From NCBI GenBank assembly GCA_027451865.1, contig DAIDHW010000002.1, positions 62,001-126,000 on the forward strand: a stretch of DNA of 64,000 nucleotides, given 5' to 3'. How positions within the stretch are numbered: position 1 is the stretch's first letter; every line of letters begins with the position of its first letter. Shown piece after piece: positions 7,400 through 15,761 of the stretch. The notes beneath the pieces were generated by a model. It was not told the origin of the DNA, searched no databases, and was given only the letters and a program-made list of their open reading frames with translations. Origin of the DNA: Leptolyngbyaceae cyanobacterium clean351. GTDB lineage: Bacteria; Cyanobacteriota; Cyanobacteriia; DAIDHW01. Both the position numbers and the translations under genes were made by a program.

Positions 7400-9633
7400 C
7401 GTCCTCGGGACCGCCGCAGGTCCTTAAGCTGCTGTCGCAGGTTCTTCAGGTTAACCTCCTGTCGCCCGTAGCGCCAATTTACGTAGGCCCTAGAGATAGC
7501 TTCAATCACCCCTTTGAAGTACTTGTCGGGCAGGTGGGCTGCAAACTCTAGGGGGGTTTGGGTGGAGTGCTTGGGGAGTCCTTGATGGGCAAGCCAAAGC
7601 AGCATCTCTTGGTAGAGCTGCTCCATAGCTGGTAATCGCGCCAGGCGCCGACGCCGACGCCAACTCATCCAGGCCTGGTAAGCTAACCAGCCCAGAAAAC
7701 TGCCGCCTACTACCAAGAGTAGGGCCTCTATTACTCTGCCCCAACCCCGGAACAGCCAACCCAATAGGGTGACTAAGCCTGAAATCAGCCAGGTAAATAA
7801 ACTGGTCACTGGTGAGGGTAGCCACCCGGCTACCCAATGCCAGAACTGCTCTAGGACACTAAAGGTTTCATCTTCTTCCCCTGAGGGGGGGAACAGGTCA
7901 TGGCCGGGAATCGGATCAAAACTAAACCAGCCGTAGTCGGGAAAGTAAACCTCGGTAATGGCATGGGCGTCTGTGTTTTTGACCTCGTAGTAGCCAGTAA
8001 AAGGGTCAAAAGTCCCTGGATCAAAACCGACTGCTAATCGAGCTGGGATTCCCAGGGAGCGCAGCATCACAGTGAGAGCGGTGGCAAAGTGGTCGGGCAT
8101 ACCCCCTTTAAACTTAAACAAAAAGGCTTCTGTAAGGTCTTCGTGGGGGGCTAGGAAGGGCAGGTCAGGGATAATCTGATACCTTTGCTTCAAAGCTTGA
8201 GCTAGGAACAAGCTTATCTCATAGGGCTGGTGGGGAGGATGGTTAGCGGTAGCTAATAGTTGTTGGGCTAGGGGCTTGACCCGGGCTGCTACGGCCGGAG
8301 GCAACTGCAGGTAACGCTCGGTGATGGCCAGGGGATAGACCCGGGCCGCTTGATTGAGCTGGGTTTGGTCCCGATAGGGGACCTGGGAAATGACGGTGTA
8401 GGTCAGCCCGGTGGTCAAATCCACGGGGGAAATGAGACTGCCCGTAGCGTTGATAGCTATTTGGGGCGTAGGAAAGTAGAGGCTTTGGGGCCGTTCCAGT
8501 GTGGGAATTAGGTTGGGGAATTCGCTCACCACTGTGTAGGTCTGGATAATTTCCCGGGTGGAACTGTGGCTACCTAGCAGGGGGATAAGGAATTCGTAGG
8601 ACCAGGGGGGACGGTAGAGAATCTCCGCCTGGTGATTTTGGGATACATCCCAGCCCTGGCCAGAGTAGTGGTCAAAGGCTAGTACCCGCCAAAAACCCGC
8701 TGCCTGCGAGCGCACCCGCAGGACTAGCTGCGGCTGCATACTGCCTCGTAGGTTCTGGTTCATGTGGGTATTGAAGCCGTAGTAGTAGTTACCGTCCATC
8801 TGGCCGGGACTATCACTATCCCCGGATTGGGTCCCCCCCTGGACCAGGGTGCCTTGTCCAGCCGCCGCCTGGCCCCCACGGACATAGCCTGGGTTACTGA
8901 CACTGTTGGCATCGAACTTACCTTGGAAGTTGATGGCGGAGCTAACCGGAAAGGAGCGCAGCTGGTATCCAGGTAGGCGGGGGAGAAAGGCGAAAACTAC
9001 TAATCCCAGGGCGAGTACCAGGGCTAGAATCCCCCCCAGGTTGCGGGGGGTCAGGTCAGACTGCTGTAGGTGGGTGCGCCATGAGCGCGGGCCTAGGCCT
9101 AGATGGGACCGGTAATCAAGCACTAGGGCCGGCAGAGCTAAGGTTAAGAACAATAGTAGTACTATGCCGAAGCTGAGGGTTTGACTGAGGGTACCCGCTA
9201 CTCCTAGCAGGACCAGGCCAATCACCATCGAGTAGCCCAGGTCCTTGCGCCGGGGTAGGTCAAAACTGTGAAGCACCTGCAGTTGGATCAGTAATTGAGC
9301 TAGTACTAACCGGGTGTCATTCAGGGCCCCCACTAGGTGGGTAAAAAAGTTCCCCAGGGCCATCAGCATGGCGAAGGCTAGAATGAACTTAATGGTAATG
9401 TTGCGCTTGTGTCGTTGTCGCCAGCTCCACAAGGCCCCCAGGACGCTCAGGGGGATAGCCCACCAACTCATCTGGGTCCCTGCGGCCAGGTCCGTGGCCA
9501 GAATACCCAGAGCCACTAGAGCCTGGACCAACACCCTCAGCAGAATCGACTCCTCCACTTGGTCGGGGGGAGTGACTTGTCTGAGGCGGTTACCTACCCT
9601 TGCAAATAGCCCCGGGGTGGATGGAAGAGTCAT
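7396..9633 (-). CDS. TgpA-like transglutaminase-fold membrane protein lacking the catalytic Cys
   Basis: 745-residue membrane protein. About six N-terminal helices (residues 30-220, DUF3488-like) precede a periplasmic transglutaminase-fold domain, then another helix near 640 and a DUF4129-like cytoplasmic tail (about 680-735). In the core domain the expected GG-x-C-x-x-FA motif reads GGMPDHFATALTVML, so proline stands where the nucleophilic Cys should be. The rest is conserved: MLRSLGIPARLAVGF, the His in DAHAITEVYFPDYGW and the Asp in FDPIPG. I recall similar Cys-less forms in other cyanobacteria, so this may be a lineage pseudoenzyme. It starts seven bases after an epimerase gene and ends an operon with glycan genes. 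Confidence 0.85.
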   Translation of the reverse strand: MTLPSTPGLFARVGNRLRQVTPPDQVEESILLRVLVQALVALGILATDLAAGTQMSWWAIPLSVLGALWSWRQRHKRNITIKFILAFAMLMALGNFFTHLVGALNDTRLVLAQLLIQLQVLHSFDLPRRKDLGYSMVIGLVLLGVAGTLSQTLSFGIVLLLFLTLALPALVLDYRSHLGLGPRSWRTHLQQSDLTPRNLGGILALVLALGLVVFAFLPRLPGYQLRSFPVSSAINFQGKFDANSVSNPGYVRGGQAAAGQGTLVQGGTQSGDSDSPGQMDGNYYYGFNTHMNQNLRGSMQPQLVLRVRSQAAGFWRVLAFDHYSGQGWDVSQNHQAEILYRPPWSYEFLIPLLGSHSSTREIIQTYTVVSEFPNLIPTLERPQSLYFPTPQIAINATGSLISPVDLTTGLTYTVISQVPYRDQTQLNQAARVYPLAITERYLQLPPAVAARVKPLAQQLLATANHPPHQPYEISLFLAQALKQRYQIIPDLPFLAPHEDLTEAFLFKFKGGMPDHFATALTVMLRSLGIPARLAVGFDPGTFDPFTGYYEVKNTDAHAITEVYFPDYGWFSFDPIPGHDLFPPSGEEDETFSVLEQFWHWVAGWLPSPVTSLFTWLISGLVTLLGWLFRGWGRVIEALLLVVGGSFLGWLAYQAWMSWRRRRRLARLPAMEQLYQEMLLWLAHQGLPKHSTQTPLEFAAHLPDKYFKGVIEAISRAYVNWRYGRQEVNLKNLRQQLKDLRRSRGR

Positions 9634-9640
9634 AGTAACT

Positions 9641-10705
9641 TTAAGAGAGTCTTTGGGTTTGGGCGGTGTACATTTCCCCTAGAGTTCTTTCTAGGCTGTA
9701 CTCGTACTGCCAATCAGGATAGTGGGCCTGGAACTTGCGGACATCAGAAACGTACCAGATGTGGTCTCCGGAGCGGTTATCCTCCGTGTAGCTGTACTGA
9801 AGTTTCCTGCCGGCAATTTCCTCACACAGAGCAATAGCTTCAAGCATTGAGCAGTGGCTAAACCGTGAGCCCCCTAGGTTGTAGACCTCCCCCGGCCGGG
9901 GATTTTGGTAAAAGTGGTCAAAGGCACTGACTAGATCGTGGCTGTGGATATTGTCACGGACCTGTTTACCCCCGTAACCAAAAACCCTGTAGGGTGTACC
10001 GGTAATGGTGCATTGCATTAAGTAGGCTAGGAAGCCGTGCAGTTGGGTTCCTGAGTGGGCTGGGCCGGTCAGGCAACCGCCCCGAAAGCTGGCGGTTTTA
10101 AGCCCGAAGTAGCGTCCGTACTCCTGGACTAAAATGTCTGCTGCCACCTTGGCGGCTCCGAATAGGGAGTGCTTAGAGGCATCGATGGACATGGACTCAT
10201 CAATGCCCAGGTGGTAGGGGTGCTTAGGATCAATTTCCCAGCGAGTTGGCAGTTCCTGGAGGGGAAGGTAGTTGGGGGTGTCCCCGTAAACCTTGTTGGT
10301 GGAGGTGAAGATAAACACGGCCTGGGGACAGAACTGGCGAGCGGCCTCTAGAACTACCAGGGTGCCGTTGGCATTGACGGTGAAATCCGTGTGGGGGTCC
10401 TTGGCGGCCCAGTCGTGGGAGGGTTGGGCGGCGGTGTGGATGATCAGGGCAATATCTTCCCCGTGTTCCCGGAAGACCTGCTCTACTCCCGGACGGTCGC
10501 GAATGTCCAGGTTATGGTGGAGGTATTGGTCCCCGTAGCGGTCCTCAAGTAGCTGCCGATTCCAGTCTGTCGAGGCTCTGGGACCAAAGAAATAGGCCCG
10601 CATGTCGTTGTCAATACCGATAATCCGCCAGCCCTTAGCGGCAAAGTAGTGAACAGATTCAGAGCCAATCAGTCCTGCCGACCCGGTAATTAGGGCAGTT
10701 GCCAT
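9641..10705 (-). CDS. NAD-dependent epimerase/dehydratase (CDP-paratose 2-epimerase-like)
   Basis: Extended short-chain dehydrogenase of 354 residues acting on a nucleotide sugar. The N-terminal [21 protein letters not shown] is the NAD-binding glycine loop. The active site uses the S/T of [10 protein letters not shown] and YxxxK-like geometry around the [11 protein letters not shown] region. The motif NxVYGDTPN and the length resemble CDP-paratose 2-epimerase-type enzymes, but the substrate is not proven. I chose the ATG at 10705 because the Rossmann fold starts there and GGAG lies upstream; a longer frame to 10813 adds 36 unlike residues. It lies 120 bases after the second epimerase gene and seven bases before the transglutaminase-like gene. 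Confidence 0.88.
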   Translation of the reverse strand: MATALITGSAGLIGSESVHYFAAKGWRIIGIDNDMRAYFFGPRASTDWNRQLLEDRYGDQYLHHNLDIRDRPGVEQVFREHGEDIALIIHTAAQPSHDWAAKDPHTDFTVNANGTLVVLEAARQFCPQAVFIFTSTNKVYGDTPNYLPLQELPTRWEIDPKHPYHLGIDESMSIDASKHSLFGAAKVAADILVQEYGRYFGLKTASFRGGCLTGPAHSGTQLHGFLAYLMQCTITGTPYRVFGYGGKQVRDNIHSHDLVSAFDHFYQNPRPGEVYNLGGSRFSHCSMLEAIALCEEIAGRKLQYSYTEDNRSGDHIWYVSDVRKFQAHYPDWQYEYSLERTLGEMYTAQTQRLS

Positions 10706-10825
10706 ACTCAAAACTCCACCACAAAATATAACCAGTTGTTCGTGCGCTAATTCACGGGCTAACTGCTGCCTGCCCGCCAGCCAAGAATTGATAGGGATGT
10801 CCCTGCACCCCAAGCAAATTTAATC

Positions 10826-11887
10826 CTAACCGAGGATCCCCCGCAGTTGGGTTTCATGCTGCCGAATCCACTCGTAGATACCTTGCAGGGTTTCCCTGGG
10901 GGTCTGCCGAGGATGCCATCCAGTCCGCTGCTGTACCCGCCTAGCGTCGGTGATAAATAGAGGCACATCCCCGGGGCGGTTTTGCGGAACCGGTTGAATG
11001 GGGACTTGCCGGCCCGTAATTGCTTGGCATATCTCAGTTGTCTCGAGTAGTGATAGGCTGCCCTCTAGGCCCCCCCCCACATTGAACAATTCCCCGTCTA
11101 GCTCGGCAAAGTGCTCCAGCTGATAGTCGATGAGCTGGCACAGGTCTTCCACCGCCAGTAGGTCGCGCACCTGTTTGCCCGTGCCGCCGTAGCCAAGATA
11201 GCTGAGGGGTTTTTGGAAGTAGTGAGCGGCCATCCAGAGTACGAACACCCCTTGGTCCACCTTACCCATCTGCCAGGGGCCTGTGATCACCCCGCACCGA
11301 TTGATGACCGCTCCTACTCCGTAGGCCTGGTGGTACTCCTCGATCAGTAGTTCGGAGGCTAGTTTGGTGGCCCCGTAAAGAGAGCGGTATCCCCCTAGGG
11401 GAAAATCCTCACTAATCCCGGCCCCTGAGACCCCTGCTTGGTTTTGGGTGTCTAGGAGATGAAAGCGGCTAGGGCTCTCTGCCAAGGCGAGAGCTTCTAG
11501 GGCCCGGATCGGGTAGACACGGCTAGTGGAGAGAAATATTAGCCGGGCTTGGTGTTGCCGGGCCAACTCCAGGATATTGATCGTCCCCCCCAAGTTGGCT
11601 TGCAGGACGTACTGGGGAGAGCTGAACCCGGCTAATACCGAGGGCTCAGCTGAGCAGTCTAGGATTGTATCTACCCCGCCTACCTCTAAGTCTGCAAGAA
11701 AACGAATATCTCCGTGGATAAAATTTACCCCGGCTTGACTGAGACGGCTTAAGTTCAGCTCAGAGCCCCGCCGGCGGAGGTTATCTAGGCTGGTAATCTG
11801 CCAGTCGGGATGTGATGCGCGCAAACCCAGGGCAAGGGAACTGCCGATAAACCCTGCCCCCCCCAGGACTAGTACCCGCTCAACCAT
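10826..11887 (-). CDS. NAD-dependent epimerase/dehydratase (second, divergent)
   Basis: Nucleotide-sugar epimerase or dehydratase of 353 residues. The glycine loop is VLVLGGAGFIGSSLALGL. Further motifs are DCSAEPSVLAG (in place of the common HLAA), FLSTSRVYP, and the catalytic YGATKLASE (Tyr-x-x-x-Lys). It is clearly a different subfamily from its neighbour at 9641, although both belong to the extended SDR fold. The ATG at 11887 gives an 8-base overlap with the glycosyltransferase gene (ATGGTTGA); a GTG at 11917 is possible but would add ten low-complexity residues. Its place between a glycosyltransferase and an epimerase suggests synthesis of a cell-surface sugar; the substrate is unknown. 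Confidence 0.87.
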   Translation of the reverse strand: MVERVLVLGGAGFIGSSLALGLRASHPDWQITSLDNLRRRGSELNLSRLSQAGVNFIHGDIRFLADLEVGGVDTILDCSAEPSVLAGFSSPQYVLQANLGGTINILELARQHQARLIFLSTSRVYPIRALEALALAESPSRFHLLDTQNQAGVSGAGISEDFPLGGYRSLYGATKLASELLIEEYHQAYGVGAVINRCGVITGPWQMGKVDQGVFVLWMAAHYFQKPLSYLGYGGTGKQVRDLLAVEDLCQLIDYQLEHFAELDGELFNVGGGLEGSLSLLETTEICQAITGRQVPIQPVPQNRPGDVPLFITDARRVQQRTGWHPRQTPRETLQGIYEWIRQHETQLRGILG

Positions 11888-12629
11888 AGGACTTACTGCG
11901 GCTGCGGTGGTAGTCACCCCGGGAGAGGTTTTTCTCTAGCCAGACGTAGAGGACAATAAAGAGGTAGCGGCTGCCCATCTCCTTGATCTTGAGCTTAGAG
12001 ATGCCAGTCTTGCGGTTGTACCAGTTCATGGGAATTACTGTGTAAGTAAACCCCCGTACTACAGCCTTGAGAGGCAGTTCCACGGTTAGATTGAAGTGGT
12101 GACTGAGAATTGGCTGGACCCCCTCAATTACTTCCCGGCGATAGACCTTGAAGGCGTTGGTAACGTCGTTATAACCCAGACCAAAGATAATGTTAACAAA
12201 CCAGTTGGCCATGCGGTTGATCAGTAGCTTGTGGGCGGGGTAGTCCACCACCCTTGCCCCCCGCATGAACCGGGAGCCAAACACGCAGTCGTAGCCTTCC
12301 TGAAGTTTTTGGTAGGCTACCACTAAGTCCCGCGGGTCGTCGGAGGCATCAGCCATCATTATGGCTACCGCATCCCCCTGAAATACTTGCAGACCGCAGC
12401 GGACCGCAAAGCCAAACCCGTGAGGGGGCTGGTTGTGGATCAGGCGGACAGCCGGGTAAGTCTCCACTAGGCGGGCGCACACCTCGGGAGTGCGGTCGGT
12501 GCTGTTATCGTTGATGACTACAATTTCGTGGGGGATCTGAAATTCCTCTAGAGCTACCACTAGCAGTTGTACTGTCTCGTAAATGCAGCCCTCTTCATTG
12601 TGGGCCGGAATGACTACCGAAAGTTTCAT
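11880..12629 (-). CDS. GT2 glycosyltransferase (dolichyl-phosphate mannosyltransferase-like)
   Basis: Family 2 glycosyltransferase of 249 residues. It starts with the GT-A fold MKLSVVIPAHNEEGCIYETV, followed by VVINDNSTDRTPEVC and the metal-binding region IMMADASDDPRDL. Length and motifs resemble DPM1-type enzymes that load a sugar onto polyprenyl phosphate. A hydrophobic patch WFVNIIFGLGYNDVTNAF lies near the middle, but there is no clear C-terminal membrane domain. First gene of the run leading to two sugar-nucleotide epimerases and the transglutaminase-like protein. The activated sugar and acceptor cannot be told from sequence. Confidence 0.9.
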   Translation of the reverse strand: MKLSVVIPAHNEEGCIYETVQLLVVALEEFQIPHEIVVINDNSTDRTPEVCARLVETYPAVRLIHNQPPHGFGFAVRCGLQVFQGDAVAIMMADASDDPRDLVVAYQKLQEGYDCVFGSRFMRGARVVDYPAHKLLINRMANWFVNIIFGLGYNDVTNAFKVYRREVIEGVQPILSHHFNLTVELPLKAVVRGFTYTVIPMNWYNRKTGISKLKIKEMGSRYLFIVLYVWLEKNLSRGDYHRSRSKSYG

Positions 12630-12731
12630 CAGCCTAATTTAAAGGACGTCAGACCCCACTAGCCCTGACCCGGGTCGGGGTTTCCATGGGTGACTATCCC
12701 ATGATATCCCTCCTGGGGTAGCTCAGGCCCC

Positions 12732-12764
12732 AAAAAACAGCCTGGACGCTTGGCATACAGGCTG
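12732..12764 (-). terminator. Rho-independent terminator of the RHH-ycf46-ycf35 operon
   Basis: On the minus strand CAGCCTG (12764-12758) and CAGGCTG (12744-12738) form a perfect 7-bp stem, directly followed by six T (12737-12732). It lies just after the last ycf35 stop and upstream of the glycosyltransferase gene. This is the cleanest terminator in the window. Confidence 0.88.
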
Positions 12765-12794
12765 CTTAACAGCAAGGGCTAGATCTGGTTTGCT

Positions 12795-13145
12795 CTACTG
12801 AAGGAGCAGTTTAACGTTGGCGCCCTGTAGGCCGGGCCGCTTCACGTCGTTGAGGGTTTTGTTAACGGCGTACTTCTGATTAATGGTGTTGATCAGATCA
12901 GTTTGGTTGTGCTTCTTGGCCACGCCCCAAAGATCTGCTATCAGATCAAAGGAACCGTCCGTGTTCCGGCTCCAGCCCAAGTCGTAGTCCCCATCAAGGA
13001 CAGCTACCACATCGGCCCGCAGGCGCTGGCCATTGTAACCCCGGACGTCGGCGTCAGTCTTGACTACCATGCCCAAGTCCCGCAGGGAGGTTTGGAGAAT
13101 GGTGCTGTCAGTAATCTTGGTACGTAGAGTGCTAAAGTGAGACAT
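12795..13145 (-). CDS. ycf35: Ycf35 (DUF1257) family protein, downstream copy
   Basis: 116-residue protein of the Ycf35/DUF1257 family, known from algal plastids and cyanobacteria; its function is not established. The sequence starts MSHFSTLRTKITDSTILQTS and carries RADVVAVLDGDYDLGW, GSFDLIADLWGVAKKHNQ and INQKYAVNKTL, all conserved in the family. It is a tandem paralogue of the gene at 13275, about 88% identical by eye. It ends the operon before a strong terminator. One 74-base block (12981-13054) is identical to the other copy, although the flanks differ at many silent sites. Confidence 0.93.
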   Translation of the reverse strand: MSHFSTLRTKITDSTILQTSLRDLGMVVKTDADVRGYNGQRLRADVVAVLDGDYDLGWSRNTDGSFDLIADLWGVAKKHNQTDLINTINQKYAVNKTLNDVKRPGLQGANVKLLLQ

Positions 13146-13274
13146 GGAGTGACCTCTGCTAAAATCCCTGAGTCTGAAAACCTGACTATGGTTTCGTCCG
13201 GTATGGGATGGCCGGCAAGTCCAGAGACTGGCCCCCTAGGGAACCCCGACCAACCCGACCGGACCGTTATCTCC

Positions 13275-13625
13275 CTACTGCAGCACCAGCTTGACGTTAG
13301 CCGCTTGCAGGCCGGGGCGCTTCACCTCGCTGAGGGTTTTATTGACCGCGTACTTTTGGTGGATGGTATCGATCAGGTCGGCTTGATTGTGCTTTTTGGC
13401 CACCCCCCAGAGGTCTGCCACTAAGTCGAAGGAGCCGTCTTCATTTTGGCTCCAGCCTAGGTCGTAGTCCCCATCAAGGACAGCTACCACATCGGCCCGC
13501 AGGCGCTGGCCATTGTAACCCCGGACGTCGGCGTTGGTCTTAACTACCATGCCCAAGTCTCGTAGGGAAGTTTGTAGGATGGCGCTGTCGGTGATCTTGG
13601 TGCGCAGGGTGCTGAAATGAGACAT
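13275..13625 (-). CDS. ycf35: Ycf35 (DUF1257) family protein, upstream copy
   Basis: 116-residue paralogue of the gene at 12795, with the same length and no gaps. Differences cluster towards the C-terminal half (for example DLIDTIHQKYAVNKTLSEV against DLINTINQKYAVNKTLNDV). It lies 142 bases downstream of ycf46 on the same strand, and 129 bases separate the two copies. The C-terminal position of the differences suggests the copies are under slightly different selection. Function unknown; linkage to ycf46 suggests a shared process. Confidence 0.93.
   Translation of the reverse strand: MSHFSTLRTKITDSAILQTSLRDLGMVVKTNADVRGYNGQRLRADVVAVLDGDYDLGWSQNEDGSFDLVADLWGVAKKHNQADLIDTIHQKYAVNKTLSEVKRPGLQAANVKLVLQ
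13461..13534. repeat. 74-bp exact direct repeat within the ycf35 pair
   Basis: This block is identical base for base to 12981-13054, exactly 480 bases apart. Outside it the two genes differ every few bases, largely at third positions. The sharp edges suggest a recent gene-conversion tract rather than slow divergence. Confidence 0.9.
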
Positions 13626-13719
13626 TTTAGGTTTTCTCCCGTTGGTGTAAGGTCAACCGAAACAAGAACGAACGTTGCGAACAATCGTGGTGAAGAGCAC
13701 TTCGGACTTACGGACAACT

Positions 13720-13735
13720 GCTAGCTTGCGCTAGC
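13720..13735 (-). other. Tetraloop hairpin between ycf46 and ycf35
   Basis: GCTAGC, TTGC, GCTAGC: a perfect 6-bp stem that on the transcribed strand closes a GCAA (GNRA-type) tetraloop, 32 bases after the ycf46 stop. No T-run follows, so it is more likely an RNA-stability or processing element between cistrons than a terminator. Confidence 0.4.
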
Positions 13736-13767
13736 CCTTCCCCCTAGGATGTAGGGAAGAAAGCCTG

Positions 13768-15273
13768 TTAGAATTCCAACCGCTGGTATTCCGCGGTGGC
13801 GGTGGCCGCCGGCCGGGCCCGCTGTCTGGCCCAGTCTCGCAGGGCCGTAACCTGTTCACTCATGGTCTTGGACAGGGGCAGGGTGGCCTTGATGGCGGCG
13901 ATGATATCCAACTGGTTAAACTCTCGGTCCTGGGCGAAGGCTTCATACATGGCTGAGATCAAAGCCTGCTCAATCTCAGCTCCTGAGAAGCCATCGGCGA
14001 TAGTAGCCAACTGTTCCAAGTCAAAACGGCCGACCTCTCGGTGGCGCTTGTCTAGGTGGATCCGGAAGATGTCTTGTCGCTCGCCACTGTTCGGCAGATC
14101 GACAAAAAAGATCTCGTCAAATCGCCCCTTACGTAAGAACTCCCCCGGTAGCCGGTCGATGCGATTGGCAGTGGCCATGACAAAGACTGGGGAGGTTTTC
14201 TCCTGCATCCAGGTTAAAAAGGTGCCAAAGATCCGACTAGAGGTGCCACCATCGGAGTCGGCAGAGCCGCCAGTGCCCGCAAAGGCCTTGTCCAATTCAT
14301 CTATGAACAGGAGAGCTGGGGAGATGGATTCGGCGGTCTTCAGGGCCCCCCGCAGGTTGGCTTCCGAGCGCCCCACCAAGGAGCCGTCGTAGACCCGACC
14401 CATATCCAACCGCAGTAGGGGCAAGCCCCACAGCCGGGCCGTGGTCTTAGCGATCAGGGACTTGCCACACCCGGGCACTCCTAGAATCAGCATCCCCTTG
14501 GGCTGGGGCAGACCATACTCCCGGGCCCGGGCCGTGAAGGCGTTGGAGCGCTGCCGGAGCCACCGCTTCAATTCCTCTAGGCCTCCAACGGAGTCTAGGG
14601 TCTCATCTTCTTCGATGTAGTCAAGGATGCCATTGCGGCGGATCAGCTGTTTCTTTTCCGACAAGACAATTTCCACTTCATCCCCGGTCAGCCGGCCTCT
14701 AGTAACCTGGGCCTTACGGTAAACCTTCTCCGCCTCGTCCCGGGTCAGGCCTAAGGCTGCCCGCAGGAGTTTTTCCCGGGCCAAGGCCCCCAAGCGATTG
14801 GGGTGCTGGTCTGCGTACTGGGAGAGTACCTGATTGAGTTCGCTGAGGGAGGGGAGGGCAAAGTCTAGGACTACTACTTCCTTCTCCAACTCCACTGGAA
14901 TTTGCTGCACTGGGCCCATTAGAATAATTGTCTTTTGGGTGCCCTTAAAACTGGCGATGGCGTCCCGCAGCCAGCGGGTCACCTCGGGGGCGTCAATGAA
15001 GGGGTGGAGGTCCTTAAAAATAAACACCCCCGGCTCCCGTTGCCGGATCACCCATTCGATAGCCGCCTGGGGCGAAACAGTGTTGTGCTGCGAGGTGGTG
15101 CGAGGCTGACCGTACTCGACGATCCCGTGGGTGACTGTCCACAAAAACAACCGCCGGGGAGACTTACCTTGGGTGATGGCGGCGATAGCCTGCTCGGCCC
15201 GCTCCTCCTCTGAGGTCAAAAGCTGAACCAGAGGATACTGGGCTTGAAGCAGGATGCTGAGTTCTTCTTTCAT
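13768..15273 (-). CDS. ycf46: AAA+ ATPase Ycf46
   Basis: Soluble AAA+ ATPase of about 501 residues, found in cyanobacteria and algal plastids. The N-terminal half (about 1-230) is the Ycf46-specific region. The ATPase core follows: Walker A GVPGCGKSLIAKT, Walker B ALLFIDELDKA, sensor-1 FVMATANR and arginine-finger region LRKGRFDEIFFVDLP. A lid domain closes the protein. I favour the ATG at 15273 (MKEELSILLQAQYPLVQ); a GTG at 15282 and an ATG at 15279 are alternatives. It lies 27 bases after an RHH gene and upstream of two ycf35 genes. I recall a stress-responsive operon around slr0374 in Synechocystis with a similar gene; the substrate is unknown. Confidence 0.93.
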   Translation of the reverse strand: MKEELSILLQAQYPLVQLLTSEEERAEQAIAAITQGKSPRRLFLWTVTHGIVEYGQPRTTSQHNTVSPQAAIEWVIRQREPGVFIFKDLHPFIDAPEVTRWLRDAIASFKGTQKTIILMGPVQQIPVELEKEVVVLDFALPSLSELNQVLSQYADQHPNRLGALAREKLLRAALGLTRDEAEKVYRKAQVTRGRLTGDEVEIVLSEKKQLIRRNGILDYIEEDETLDSVGGLEELKRWLRQRSNAFTARAREYGLPQPKGMLILGVPGCGKSLIAKTTARLWGLPLLRLDMGRVYDGSLVGRSEANLRGALKTAESISPALLFIDELDKAFAGTGGSADSDGGTSSRIFGTFLTWMQEKTSPVFVMATANRIDRLPGEFLRKGRFDEIFFVDLPNSGERQDIFRIHLDKRHREVGRFDLEQLATIADGFSGAEIEQALISAMYEAFAQDREFNQLDIIAAIKATLPLSKTMSEQVTALRDWARQRARPAATATAEYQRLEF

Positions 15274-15299
15274 AACCATCACTTGGGTAAGGGGAAAGG

Positions 15300-15605
15300 C
15301 TAGCAGGTGATCAGACTTTCATGGGGGCCTAGCTGGTCCTGCACAACCAGACCCGAGGCGCCCTGAGAATTTAAGGGGAATAGCTCACCCTCGCGGATGA
15401 CCATGCTCTCCGTACAACTAGGACAAGTGTATACCCGGTGGGTGTGGCCATAGGCGGACTCCACCAGAGCCCCATGGGCCAGATAGAAACTAATGGCCCG
15501 CTCTGCCAGGTCCGACATTGGCACGCCGGTAGCGGCGGCATGAATCTTCAGCTGACGATGCAGATCGGCGGGGAGATATAAAGTTACTTTCTGTTTGTCT
15601 TGCAT
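15300..15605 (-). CDS. Ribbon-helix-helix protein with a CxxC motif
   Basis: A 101-residue protein. Residues 1-45 look like a ribbon-helix-helix (CopG/Arc-type) DNA-binding fold: VTLYLPADLHRQLKIHAAATGVPMSDLAERAISFYL. The C-terminal half has a single CPSC motif and a final Cys, a possible metal or redox site. It is the first gene of the ycf46-ycf35 operon and the promoter directly upstream is strong, so it may repress its own operon. That role is inferred from position and fold only. RBS quality is modest. Confidence 0.8.
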   Translation of the reverse strand: MQDKQKVTLYLPADLHRQLKIHAAATGVPMSDLAERAISFYLAHGALVESAYGHTHRVYTCPSCTESMVIREGELFPLNSQGASGLVVQDQLGPHESLITC

Positions 15606-15641
15606 ATACTTGCGGGTGGCTGTACTCCCTCATGGTAAATC

Positions 15642-15670
15642 ATCTTAAGTCTGGGAGCCTATGCTGTCAA
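15642..15670 (-). promoter_or_regulatory. Sigma70-type promoter of the RHH-ycf46-ycf35 operon
   Basis: On the minus strand a perfect -35 box TTGACA (15670-15665) and a -10 box TAAGAT (15647-15642) stand exactly 17 bases apart, some 37 bases upstream of the RHH start. It lies in the divergent space shared with putA. A CCAGC-GCTGG inverted repeat lies just upstream (about 15673-15686) and could be an operator. Confidence 0.75.
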
Positions 15671-15761
15671 GCCAGCTTGCTGGTATACCGGCAAAAGCGT
15701 AACATTAATTAACTTTAGAATCAGGCACAATTAGTTTGTCTCTCTCTACCCCTAGATCACC

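Noticed and set aside
13796-14392. Plus-strand open frame of 198 codons opposite ycf46
   Set aside because: Antisense to the conserved AAA+ core and without recognisable motifs.
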